A DNA stretch of 46,361 nt from a virus. The notes under the pieces are model-generated. The model did not search any database and was not told the DNA's origin. It was given only the letters and a program-made list of their open reading frames with translations. Where the stretch lies: IMG/VR virus record IMGVR_UViG_3300023180_000109, positions 1 to 46,361 of that record. The stretch is one strand, 5' to 3'. Shown piece after piece: positions 41,713 to 46,361 of this stretch (the stretch's first letter is position 1; each line of letters starts with the position of its first letter). A program made the position numbers and the translations under genes.

Positions 41713-41907
41713 TCAGTCGTTTGCGTCCTTGCTGTCAAAACAATGAGGATCAGTATGATCCATCCAATTTGTGAGAATTTCAAGTTTTTGACTTGGAGTG
41801 AAAAAGTCAACTCTTGCTATACCATTTGCCAACCAATCAAAATCTTCACAACGTAAAAGTTGTTCAGATGGAATGTGCATGGCAAAGACAGTTAATAATG
41901 ACAACAT
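41713..41907 (-). CDS. Downstream peptide of the glutamine riboswitch, 64 aa
   Basis: First frame after the riboswitch, ATG 41907, with GGAG 10 bases upstream. Contains SLLTVFAMHIPSEQLLRCED, FDWLANGIARVDFFTPSQKL, EILTNWMDH. A second ATG (residue 10) would give 55 aa but is further from any ribosome site. The downstream-peptide RNA class is named for short frames like this one. In some cyanobacteria such peptides include nitrogen regulators (PirA, a PII partner); I cannot show similarity to PirA. A role in adjusting host nitrogen metabolism is inference from the switch. Confidence 0.75.
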   Translation of the reverse strand: MLSLLTVFAMHIPSEQLLRCEDFDWLANGIARVDFFTPSQKLEILTNWMDHTDPHCFDSKDAND

Positions 41908-41961
41908 AGGATGAACGCTCCGTTCCGCGACTTACTTGCGTCCGATCACTCGGATGAACGT
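41908..41961 (-). ncRNA. Glutamine riboswitch, downstream-peptide (glutamine-II) class
   Basis: Minus strand. P1: CGTTC (41960-41956) with GAACG (41925-41921). P2: TCCGA-GTGA-TCGGA (41954-41941). Core GGACGCAAGTAAG matches the conserved GGACG-AAGTA of glnA/downstream-peptide aptamers. The sequence then repeats CGTTCATCC (41917-41909), so GAACG can pair with either copy: with the upstream one in the aptamer or with the downstream one as GAACG-GAG-CGTTC. The GGAG ribosome site overlaps this switch point. Known biology: this class binds L-glutamine, reporting nitrogen status in cyanobacteria. It begins right at the expected transcription start of the 41968-41996 promoter. Confidence 0.85.
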
Positions 41962-41967
41962 AAGGGT

Positions 41968-41996
41968 ATTATACCCCTAATACAGTTATATAGCAA
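41968..41996 (-). promoter_or_regulatory. Promoter of the riboswitch unit
   Basis: Minus strand TTGCTA (41996-41991), 17-base spacer, TATAAT (41973-41968). The -10 is in the centre of an inverted repeat GGGTATAATACCC (41976-41964), which could be a repressor site. The expected start is near 41961, at the 5' base of the aptamer. Confidence 0.75.
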
Positions 41997-42013
41997 GTTT
42001 ATTTTGTAATTTA

Positions 42014-42184
42014 TTATACAGTTTTATCTTCTTTTAACAATTCACTAATAACTTTCTCTGTTCCGTCCATGGCCTTCACCTGATAGATGCCAGAACGCAT
42101 ATATCTTTTAAGTTTCTTATACCTTTTCTTTACACCTTGAATTGCATCAAGATCAATTCCAATGTTTAAGTTGTTGTCAGTCAT
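42014..42184 (-). CDS. Small basic protein, 56 aa
   Basis: ATG 42184 overlaps the TGA of the preceding gene (ATGA); TAA 42014-42016. Basic centre (DAIQGVKKRYKKLKRYMRSG) and an acidic end. Last gene of the glutaredoxin operon. No motif recognised. Translational coupling supports it as real. Confidence 0.7.
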   Translation of the reverse strand: MTDNNLNIGIDLDAIQGVKKRYKKLKRYMRSGIYQVKAMDGTEKVISELLKEDKTV

Positions 42185-42441
42185 TTCTTTTTCTTAGTTC
42201 CAGGGGGATTCCATAGTTTTGGATTTGTTCTTCCTTCCGATTGTTTGAATCCAATCAGGTCTTCACGATACAAATCCCAATAGTAATCAAAGATATCTAC
42301 CTTTTTGGTGCATATGACAAGATCCCATTTAGTTACACCATCAGAGATATACTCTACCAAGTAACTGGTACAGGGTAGAGATCTATCATTTGCGGCTTCT
42401 GGGTCGCAGTCTTTTTGTATGAATTTAATCTTAGGACTCAA
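42181..42441 (-). CDS. Hypothetical protein, 86 aa, TTG start
   Basis: No ATG occurs in the first part of the frame. TTG 42441 overlaps the upstream TGA (TTGA), the usual coupling here, and keeps the sequence KIKFIQKDCDPEAANDRSLP intact. Mixed beta/alpha composition: CTSYLVEYISDGVTKWDLVI, VDIFDYYWDLYREDLIGFKQ. Basic C-terminal KKKK. Not recognised; probably a small enzyme-modulating or nucleic-acid protein, but there is no evidence for a specific role. Confidence 0.7.
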   Translation of the reverse strand: MSPKIKFIQKDCDPEAANDRSLPCTSYLVEYISDGVTKWDLVICTKKVDIFDYYWDLYREDLIGFKQSEGRTNPKLWNPPGTKKKK

Positions 42442-43058
42442 CTTCTACCACCCCACTGAATATCTGGATATGCTTCGGATACCACTTCCTTAGAAATACT
42501 ATACCTACTTTCCAGATTTTTATCCTTAACTAGGCAAAGGATTTCAGCATCAAGTGGATGGAGTCCTTCAAGAATTTGAATGAACATCGTCTCCCTACGA
42601 AGAGACTTCAGTGAATCATTACCACCCTTGATGAAATTATAAAACCTTCTCCATTCCTTTCGGATGGTAGTCTTGCCTTGTTTCAAGTCAGCAGCATTAC
42701 CAAGAGATACAGTATCAAAATAATCCATAGTACCAACCAACTGGTTGATCTTAGTACTGAGGGTTCCGTTTGAAACTTGTTCGTCTTTCAAACTAGAGTA
42801 AGGAACTTCTCCAGGGGGAAGCAGAGAGATTACACTCTCGTCAAAGTTCCAGATGAACAATGCTTTGAGTGATTCATGCTCATATTTTTTCAGCACTTCA
42901 ACTTTCTTTGCTTTCGTTCTTTGCTTTGATGCAAGAGTAAGAACTTCAAATGCAAAAGGATTTGCTGGAAGATCAAGCGTTGTTTGGACAGACTGAGTAG
43001 TCTGAGTAGTTTTTCGCTTAGTCGTAGTCTTCGTCTTCGCTGTTGTCTTCGTAGTCAT
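42438..43058 (-). CDS. DUF6433-like phage protein, 206 aa
   Basis: ATG 43058 gives an N-terminal Thr/Lys-rich low-complexity stretch (TTKTTAKTKTTTKRKTTQTT), then a conserved-looking domain: FAFEVLTLASKQRTKAKKVE, VLKKYEHESLKALFIWNFDE, SVISLLPPGEVPY, FIKGGNDSLKSLRRETMFIQ, ILEGLHPLDAEILCLVKDKN. This matches a family I know only as an uncharacterised T4-like phage protein. It overlaps the membrane protein gene upstream by 41 bases. The basic tail suggests nucleic-acid contact (inference). Confidence 0.7.
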   Translation of the reverse strand: MTTKTTAKTKTTTKRKTTQTTQSVQTTLDLPANPFAFEVLTLASKQRTKAKKVEVLKKYEHESLKALFIWNFDESVISLLPPGEVPYSSLKDEQVSNGTLSTKINQLVGTMDYFDTVSLGNAADLKQGKTTIRKEWRRFYNFIKGGNDSLKSLRRETMFIQILEGLHPLDAEILCLVKDKNLESRYSISKEVVSEAYPDIQWGGRS

Positions 43059-43251
43059 GATAGTTTTCAAAATTAAATGCAATTACTTCGTCAGGTATGA
43101 GATTGCCTTGATTGTCAAACATTTCAGGGTGTGGTCTTGGAATTTCCCTGTAGTTCATCATGTATTCTCTGGCAACCCAACCACCTATGAGTCCCACAAC
43201 AAGAAAGAGAAACGTCATTAATGAAAAGATCGTTATAGTTGCAGCAGTCAT
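43018..43251 (-). CDS. Single-pass membrane protein, 77 aa
   Basis: One N-terminal membrane helix (TIFSLMTFLFLVVGLIGGWV), then a cytoplasmic or periplasmic tail YREIPRPHPEMFDNQGNLIP and a very acidic end (NSEDEDYD). The PHPEMFD-(x)-G-N-(L/I)-I-P-D-E motif looks conserved rather than random. ATG 43251 overlaps the stop of the upstream gene. Function unknown; host inner or thylakoid membrane. Confidence 0.75.
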   Translation of the reverse strand: MTAATITIFSLMTFLFLVVGLIGGWVAREYMMNYREIPRPHPEMFDNQGNLIPDEVIAFNFENYHDYEDNSEDEDYD

Positions 43252-43460
43252 AGTTCTTCTCCGAGAGATTTTTTCTTAATTAAAAAAGAGGCTTCAAATG
43301 AAAAGTGTATCTCTCTTCGGAAGAAGGAGACCATCTTGGCAAATTTTAAATAAAAATTGCCTCTTTGAGGTTTCGGTCTCCCTCCTAATATTAGTTCTAC
43401 ACCTCTATTTATTTCAAGATCAGAGGATCTTTTTTTCTTGGAGGTATCTGATTGTGTCAC
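43248..43460 (-). CDS. Small protein, 70 aa, GTG start with strong ribosome site
   Basis: GTG 43460 follows a perfect AGGAGG at 5 bases spacing, which decides the start and supports the gene although it overlaps glutaredoxin by 41 bases. The N-terminal half has SSDLEINRGVELILGGRPKP, a motif of conserved form; the C-terminal half is basic and aromatic (FFRREIHFSFEASFLIKKKS). No function recognised. Confidence 0.65.
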   Translation of the reverse strand: MTQSDTSKKKRSSDLEINRGVELILGGRPKPQRGNFYLKFAKMVSFFRREIHFSFEASFLIKKKSLGEEL

Positions 43461-43656
43461 TACATCCTCCTAGTTTTGTTTGATCTGCAAGAACTTGGGG
43501 GAAAGTTGTACCATTTCCAAACTCACCATAGAATTCTTCTTTAGTAAAATCATCTCCAAGTTTATATTCAACATACTCCAAGTTTAACTTTTCTAAAACT
43601 TGAACTGTCTTCGTGCAATATGGACAACCATATTTGGAATAAACTGTAAACTTCAT
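43420..43656 (-). CDS. grx: Glutaredoxin, 78 aa
   Basis: Thioredoxin-fold with active site C-P-Y-C (YSKYGCPYCTKTV), cis-Pro motif TTFPQV and C-terminal GGCSDT that binds glutathione. Reduces ribonucleotide reductase or other disulfides with glutathione; T4 has the equivalent NrdC. Cytoplasmic. ATG 43656 overlaps the upstream stop by 4 bases. Confidence 0.95.
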   Translation of the reverse strand: MKFTVYSKYGCPYCTKTVQVLEKLNLEYVEYKLGDDFTKEEFYGEFGNGTTFPQVLADQTKLGGCSDTIRYLQEKKIL

Positions 43657-43964
43657 TTCTTTTCGTATGGGTGTGCTTGTTTGAATTCTCCTTCGGCAAA
43701 AGGTTTAGAAGTTTCAAAGGGACTACGGGAGAGGTTCTTGATTACAATGAATGCATCCTTATTGTATTTGCGAACACCATAAGGAGTTGCCCACTTTTCA
43801 TTGTAGTTTTCCCCTTGGTGGATACCAGAAACTACAGTACCACCAATGTCTACTTGAATGTCATCCTTTGCTTCCCATCCCAATTTTTGGAGTGCATCAT
43901 AAAAATCATGCATCCAATGATCTTCATTCATTACTCTTTCTTCTGGTTCCAAATTTCCGTTCAT
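43653..43964 (-). CDS. Hypothetical protein, 103 aa
   Basis: First gene after the 43989-44017 promoter. ATG 43964 has no ribosome site (it follows the terminator T-run); the second ATG, 43931, has AGAAAGAG upstream and may be the real start, giving 92 aa. Sequence: MHDFYDALQKLGWEAKDDIQ, VDIGGTVVSGIHQGENYNEK, WATPYGVRKYNKDAFIVIKN. Mixed alpha/beta, no known motif. Coupled to glutaredoxin. Confidence 0.7.
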   Translation of the reverse strand: MNGNLEPEERVMNEDHWMHDFYDALQKLGWEAKDDIQVDIGGTVVSGIHQGENYNEKWATPYGVRKYNKDAFIVIKNLSRSPFETSKPFAEGEFKQAHPYEKK

Positions 43965-43987
43965 AAAAAAAGGAGGATTACTCCTCC
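43963..43987 (-). terminator. Terminator after talC
   Basis: Minus strand: GGAGGA-GTAA-TCCTCC (43987-43972) followed by TTTTTTT. Its left arm coincides with the expected start of the next transcript, so only transcripts from upstream form the hairpin. Confidence 0.85.
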
Positions 43988-43988
43988 C

Positions 43989-44017
43989 ATTATATCAGAG
44001 AATATTTTTTTAATCAA
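43989..44017 (-). promoter_or_regulatory. Early promoter for the glutaredoxin operon
   Basis: Minus strand TTGATT (44017-44012), 17-base spacer, TATAAT (43994-43989), 10 of 12. The -35 overlaps the talC stop codon. The expected start is near 43982, inside the terminator arm. Confidence 0.75.
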
Positions 44018-44667
44018 CCGTGAACAGAATCCCAATCCTTTTGGAATTGATCAAGACCTTTATCTGTCAGTACGTTGTTATACATTCCCCAGAAAACTTT
44101 AGAAGGAATAGTAACAACATCGGTTCCTGCCAAAGCACATTGCTCAACTTGACGAACATCACGAAGAGATGCACTCAGGATTTGAGTTGTTGTGAACTGT
44201 CCATTGCCAGTATATGCCCGACGAATGTTTTTGATAAGTTCAACACCATCAATTCCATTGTCCACCCAACGGCCGACAAAGGGGGAGACATATGCTGCAC
44301 CTGCCTTCTCTGCCAGAATTGCTTGGGCAACAGAGAACACAAGGGTCACATTGACTTTATAGTTGGTCATTGCAAGGGCAGTACATGCCTTAAGTCCTTC
44401 CACGGTACATGGAACTTTAATGGTGACATTCCAGAGTCCATTAAATTCTTGTGCCTGATCAACCATCTCTTCTGCAGTGTCAGCAACAACCTCGGCAGAG
44501 ATTGATTCAAGACTTGCAAAAGAAGAGGAGATCTCTTTAATAACTTCAACAGGATCACGACCACTCTTCTTAATAAGAGTAGGGTTAGTCGTGACCCCAT
44601 TGATCAATCCAGTCTCATGTGCCTTTGCAATTTCGGCAACATCAGCGGTATCTAGAAAAATTTTCAT
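44014..44667 (-). CDS. talC: Transaldolase TalC, 217 aa
   Basis: Short-form transaldolase: MKIFLDTADVAEIAK, GLINGVTTNPTLIKKSGRDP, NVTIKVPCTVEGLKA (Schiff-base Lys in I-K-V-P), VSPFVGRWVDNGIDGVELI. Length is that of the compact TalC family, not the 330-aa host enzyme. Moves three-carbon units between sugar phosphates and speeds the pentose phosphate pathway, giving NADPH and ribose for phage DNA. Works with CP12 in redirecting carbon. Last gene of the plastocyanin operon, ATG overlaps the 44-aa gene's stop. Confidence 0.97.
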   Translation of the reverse strand: MKIFLDTADVAEIAKAHETGLINGVTTNPTLIKKSGRDPVEVIKEISSSFASLESISAEVVADTAEEMVDQAQEFNGLWNVTIKVPCTVEGLKACTALAMTNYKVNVTLVFSVAQAILAEKAGAAYVSPFVGRWVDNGIDGVELIKNIRRAYTGNGQFTTTQILSASLRDVRQVEQCALAGTDVVTIPSKVFWGMYNNVLTDKGLDQFQKDWDSVHG

Positions 44668-44798
44668 GGGTTGTGATTCTTGTTTTGCTTAATTTTTTGA
44701 TATCCCCAGACTGCTAGGGTGCCGATACCTAGACCAGCAATGCAACAGAAAAACATATGAATTAAGTGTTCGTAGGTAGAGTGGTCAGCGTGGTTCAT
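44664..44798 (-). CDS. Tiny membrane protein upstream of talC, 44 aa
   Basis: ATG 44798, TGA overlapping the talC ATG (ATGA). His/Met/Cys-rich start (MNHADHSTYEHLIHMFFCC), one membrane helix (CCIAGLGIGTLAVWGYQ), basic tail (KIKQNKNHNP). Five His-type residues before the helix plus C-C at its start could bind a metal. Placed with plastocyanin, so copper handling or electron-transfer complex membership is an attractive guess, not shown. No family recognised. Confidence 0.7.
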   Translation of the reverse strand: MNHADHSTYEHLIHMFFCCIAGLGIGTLAVWGYQKIKQNKNHNP

Positions 44799-44923
44799 TA
44801 ATTTGGAAAGAAAATCAACGATAGTGTAAATACAACGAAGATAATGACCGTAAAGATCATCAGTCCTACACCTGCCCAGGGAACCCAGGCAGGCATAGGT
44901 TCATAGTTGTGATTATGAGACAT
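44798..44923 (-). CDS. Tiny membrane protein following petE, 41 aa
   Basis: ATG 44923 lies in the last codons of petE (11-base overlap); its TAA shares a base with the next ATG (TAATG). N-terminus SHNHNYEPMPAWVPW has two His and one or two Met, then one strong membrane helix (GVGLMIFTVIIFVVFTLSLI) ending FFPN. Size and layout are like the small single-helix subunits of photosynthetic complexes, but no specific match is visible. Translational coupling makes it a probable functional partner of plastocyanin or of the 44-aa protein. Confidence 0.7.
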   Translation of the reverse strand: MSHNHNYEPMPAWVPWAGVGLMIFTVIIFVVFTLSLIFFPN

Positions 44924-45236
44924 GGAGTGTTCCAATCATACCAGCACCCTTGTGAGGGTCACACCAGAAGGTGTAGTCTCCTGCTTCGGGGAAGGTGATA
45001 TCAAAACTTTCACCAGGGGCAAATGCAAGATCGCCATGAGAAAGTTCTGGGTGATCTTCTACGATCACATTATGTGGTGGGAGCATACCATTCACAAAGT
45101 GAACCGTGTCTCCTGCGGATATTGTAACATCTGCTGGTTCAAAAATCAAGTTACCATTTGAACCCATTGTGATGTCTACTGCCCATGCTGGTGCAGCAAA
45201 AAGGATTGTAGCGAGAAGTGCAAAAAGAAACTTCAT
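44913..45236 (-). CDS. petE: Plastocyanin, 107 aa with signal peptide
   Basis: Signal peptide MKFLFALLATILFAAPAWA, then a cupredoxin domain with all copper ligands: His in LPPHNVIV, Cys and His in YTFWCDPHKGAGM, and Met at its end. It is shorter than host plastocyanin (about 97 vs 88 mature residues). Lumenal electron carrier from cytochrome b6f to photosystem I, expected to keep photosynthesis running in infected cells. The copper site is intact, so it is probably active. Confidence 0.97.
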   Translation of the reverse strand: MKFLFALLATILFAAPAWAVDITMGSNGNLIFEPADVTISAGDTVHFVNGMLPPHNVIVEDHPELSHGDLAFAPGESFDITFPEAGDYTFWCDPHKGAGMIGTLHVS

Positions 45237-45256
45237 CTAAGTATTTGTAACTAGTA

Positions 45257-45481
45257 TTATCTAGGAGGTTGTTTTTTTCCAGGAAACAATTCTACCCCAA
45301 TATAACGTGGATTTGTTTTGAGTTCCTGACTTACCATTTCACCTAGTTCATCAGCACACTTACACCATTCCTTTCTCAGTTCTTTTGCTGCTGGGTCTTT
45401 ATTAGAAAGCAACTCAAACCATTCTCGCCAGAGTGCAGCACACTCATCTGATTTTTTGTTGAGGTGTGGTTCCTTGTACAC
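45257..45481 (-). CDS. Small helical Cys-containing protein, 74 aa, GTG start
   Basis: GTG 45481 with GAGGG 6 bases upstream; no ATG is available. Sequence: YKEPHLNKKSDECAALWREW, FELLSNKDPAAKELRKEWCK, CADELGEMVSQELK, ending RYIGVELFPGKKQPPR. Three Cys (residues 13, 39 and 41) could form a redox or metal site. Overlaps the 53-aa gene by 38 bases. Ends 20 bases before petE. Unknown function. Confidence 0.65.
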   Translation of the reverse strand: MYKEPHLNKKSDECAALWREWFELLSNKDPAAKELRKEWCKCADELGEMVSQELKTNPRYIGVELFPGKKQPPR

Positions 45482-45605
45482 TGGAACCCTCTGTGTGGGT
45501 TGTGTGCCCTAGACTTCTGTTATTATTTACACCAGGACGAAACAATTGGGGCCATGTGTCCTGAATGATTTCCCTGAGTTTATCTGGTGTTTCTGAACTG
45601 ATCAT
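45444..45605 (-). CDS. Small protein, 53 aa
   Basis: ATG 45605 overlaps the upstream stop by 4 bases (ATGA); TGA 45444-45446. N-terminal helix (SSETPDKLREIIQDTWPQLF) followed by an Asn/Thr/Ser/Gln-rich tail (NNNRSLGHTTHTEGSSVQGT). The tail runs over the start of the 74-aa gene, so only the first half may be constrained. Confidence 0.55.
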   Translation of the reverse strand: MISSETPDKLREIIQDTWPQLFRPGVNNNRSLGHTTHTEGSSVQGTTPQQKIR

Positions 45606-45802
45606 TTAACACAAGAAGTTTGTTGGTAGTCTATATCATTCCAATGTCTCACCGCATTAGCAACGATGGCAACATTAGTGACCAGGTAAGAAACAAAAAT
45701 AAGGGTGCGTATGCTAGCAATAAAATCTGCTTCTCGGTCATTTCGTCCATGCTTCTCACCTAATGCCTTTGCCCAAAGTCTCCAGAATTTACTCTTTCGC
45801 AT
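45602..45802 (-). CDS. Single-pass membrane protein, 66 aa
   Basis: Basic N-terminus (MRKSKFWRLWAKALGEKHGR), a charged helix (NDREADFIASIRT), one membrane segment (LIFVSYLVTNVAIVANAV) and a short tail with one Cys. Start ATG 45802 lies in the 3' end of the preceding gene. Probably inserted in the host cytoplasmic or thylakoid membrane with the basic end inside. No homologue I can name. Confidence 0.7.
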   Translation of the reverse strand: MRKSKFWRLWAKALGEKHGRNDREADFIASIRTLIFVSYLVTNVAIVANAVRHWNDIDYQQTSCVK

Positions 45803-45971
45803 CTACTTTCATCTCTCTCATTCCTTTACATTCAACTCCACGTCTAAACATTGACATCATTGATTCTTGTGCGGAGATCATATCAAAGTAAACGGCAACT
45901 TTATCTTCACCTTGGTAAACATAATCAACACAGTAGAACCCATACTTCAATGGGTCTTTGATTCTTGCCAT
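45789..45971 (-). CDS. Hypothetical protein, 60 aa, first gene of the plastocyanin operon
   Basis: ATG 45971 chosen; an upstream in-frame ATG at 45998 lies inside the terminator. Sequence: ARIKDPLKYGFYCVDYVYQG, EDKVAVYFDMISAQESMMSM, FRRGVECKGM. Mixed beta/alpha, no known motif. It directly follows the promoter/terminator after amt. Confidence 0.65.
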   Translation of the reverse strand: MARIKDPLKYGFYCVDYVYQGEDKVAVYFDMISAQESMMSMFRRGVECKGMREMKVDAKE

Positions 45972-45995
45972 AAAAAAGGAGGGTTTGTGCCCTCC
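45972..45995 (-). terminator. Terminator after amt
   Basis: Minus strand: GGAGGG-CACAAA-CCCTCC (45995-45978), then TTTTTT. As at talC, the expected start of the next transcript lies inside the hairpin. Confidence 0.85.
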
Positions 45996-45996
45996 C

Positions 45997-46025
45997 ATTT
46001 TATCATTTATTTAGGTTTTAATCAA
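45997..46025 (-). promoter_or_regulatory. Promoter for the plastocyanin operon
   Basis: Minus strand TTGATT (46025-46020), 17-base spacer, TAAAAT (46002-45997); -35 overlaps the amt stop. The spacer contains CCTAAATA, a two-mismatch late box, so late expression is also possible. Confidence 0.65.
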
Positions 46026-46361
46026 CCATTGTAAGTGTAAGCACTCATACCGTGCTCGGATGCGTCAAGACCAGCAATCTCTTCTTCCTCACCAACACGG
46101 AGACCCTTGTTTGCTTTTGCAAGGAACTTCCAAGTAATGTAACTCAAACCAGCGGCACAGACACCATAGGCAACGACACCAACCAGTTGGATGAAGAACT
46201 GGGACAGACCGTGACCGTAGAAGAAACCAGTGGACTTGGAGAACAGACCCACAGACAGGGTTCCCCAGATACCAGCAGCACCGTGAACAGAGAATGCACC
46301 AACGGGGTCGTCAATGCGAAGACGGTCAATCAGGTCAATGGAGTACACAACGATAACACCA
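46022..46361 (-). CDS. amt: Ammonium transporter Amt, C-terminal part (cut by window edge)
   Basis: The frame stays open to the window edge; about 113 C-terminal codons are seen. VIVVYSIDLIDRLRIDDPVG, then AFSVHGAAGIWGTLSVGLFS, is the conserved Amt region around the second pore His of the twin-His pair. A further membrane helix (FFIQLVGVVAYGVCAAGLSY) and a cytoplasmic tail (RVGEEEEIAGLDASEHGMSA) follow, the tail being the gate region targeted by GlnK/PII in hosts. It imports ammonium or ammonia through the plasma membrane. It is intact as far as visible. Confidence 0.9.
   Translation of the reverse strand, partial: GVIVVYSIDLIDRLRIDDPVGAFSVHGAAGIWGTLSVGLFSKSTGFFYGHGLSQFFIQLVGVVAYGVCAAGLSYITWKFLAKANKGLRVGEEEEIAGLDASEHGMSAYTYNG

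Noticed and set aside
41911-42006. Plus-strand frame starting MNAPFRDLLASDHSDERKG
   Set aside because: It is antisense to the riboswitch and its promoter; the structured RNA explains the sequence and no plus-strand promoter or ribosome site is seen.
42438-43058. Late sigma factor gp55
   Set aside because: Size is similar, but no sigma region 2-like sequence is present; the protein fits an uncharacterised phage family better.
43401-43420. AATAAATA box on the minus strand
   Set aside because: It lies inside the 70-aa gene (codons for E-I-N-R) and no gene start follows at a suitable distance.
1-46361. CRISPR arrays, insertion sequences or integrase/attachment site
   Set aside because: No regularly spaced repeats, transposase, integrase or direct-repeat ends were found; tRNA genes here are complete and inside phage units.

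Overview
This window is part of the genome of a T4-like marine cyanophage, a contractile-tailed myovirus infecting Synechococcus or Prochlorococcus. Three lines of evidence support this. It carries T4-type baseplate and replication proteins (gp4, gp5, gp26, gp32, gp33, gp48, gp53 and gp59). It carries host-derived metabolic genes: plastocyanin, TalC transaldolase, CP12, ThyX, PhoH, glutaredoxin and an ammonium transporter. It also uses two promoter classes, early sigma70-like TTGACA-17-TATAAT and late T4-like NATAAATA. No photosystem II genes are in view, so the exact host genus cannot be named.

Layout. Positions 1-2512 hold the end of a plus-strand gene, a small coiled-coil gene on the minus strand, and a plus-strand PA14-domain fibre gene. 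Positions 2590-20665 on the minus strand form a very large adhesion/structural block: a fibre with the same N-terminal motif as the PA14 protein, a leucine-rich-repeat protein, a tail-collar protein, two paralogous proteins of about 1200 residues, and a 2292-residue beta-helical protein. Positions 20706-21694 are a compact early unit inside the late region: a perfect consensus promoter, three or four tiny genes, tRNA-Leu(UAA), tRNA-Thr(UGU) and a terminator. Positions 21698-32881 on the minus strand are the baseplate hub block, with gp5, two cell-wall hydrolase proteins, gp26, a gp54-like protein and, in its middle, CP12. Positions 32914-36528 on the plus strand are gp4, a SAP-like protein, gp48 and gp53.

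Positions 36526-46361 on the minus strand are early and middle genes. One unit runs from a small gene through ThyX, PhoH, a RecB-type nuclease, gp33 and gp59 to a DUF1825 protein, with gp32 following from its own consensus promoter. Next upstream is a short unit led by a glutamine riboswitch of the downstream-peptide class. It encodes the downstream peptide and a DUF4278-like protein. Further upstream are a glutaredoxin operon, an operon with plastocyanin, two tiny membrane proteins and TalC, and finally the C-terminal end of an Amt ammonium transporter, cut by the window edge.

How it fits together. CP12 and TalC are expected to shift host carbon flux from the Calvin cycle to the pentose phosphate pathway. 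Plastocyanin would sustain photosynthetic electron flow, and ThyX, glutaredoxin and PhoH support nucleotide and stress metabolism. The Amt gene plus a glutamine-sensing RNA point to active handling of host nitrogen status. Transcription units in the early region are separated by compact sites in which a terminator and the next promoter share the same bases.
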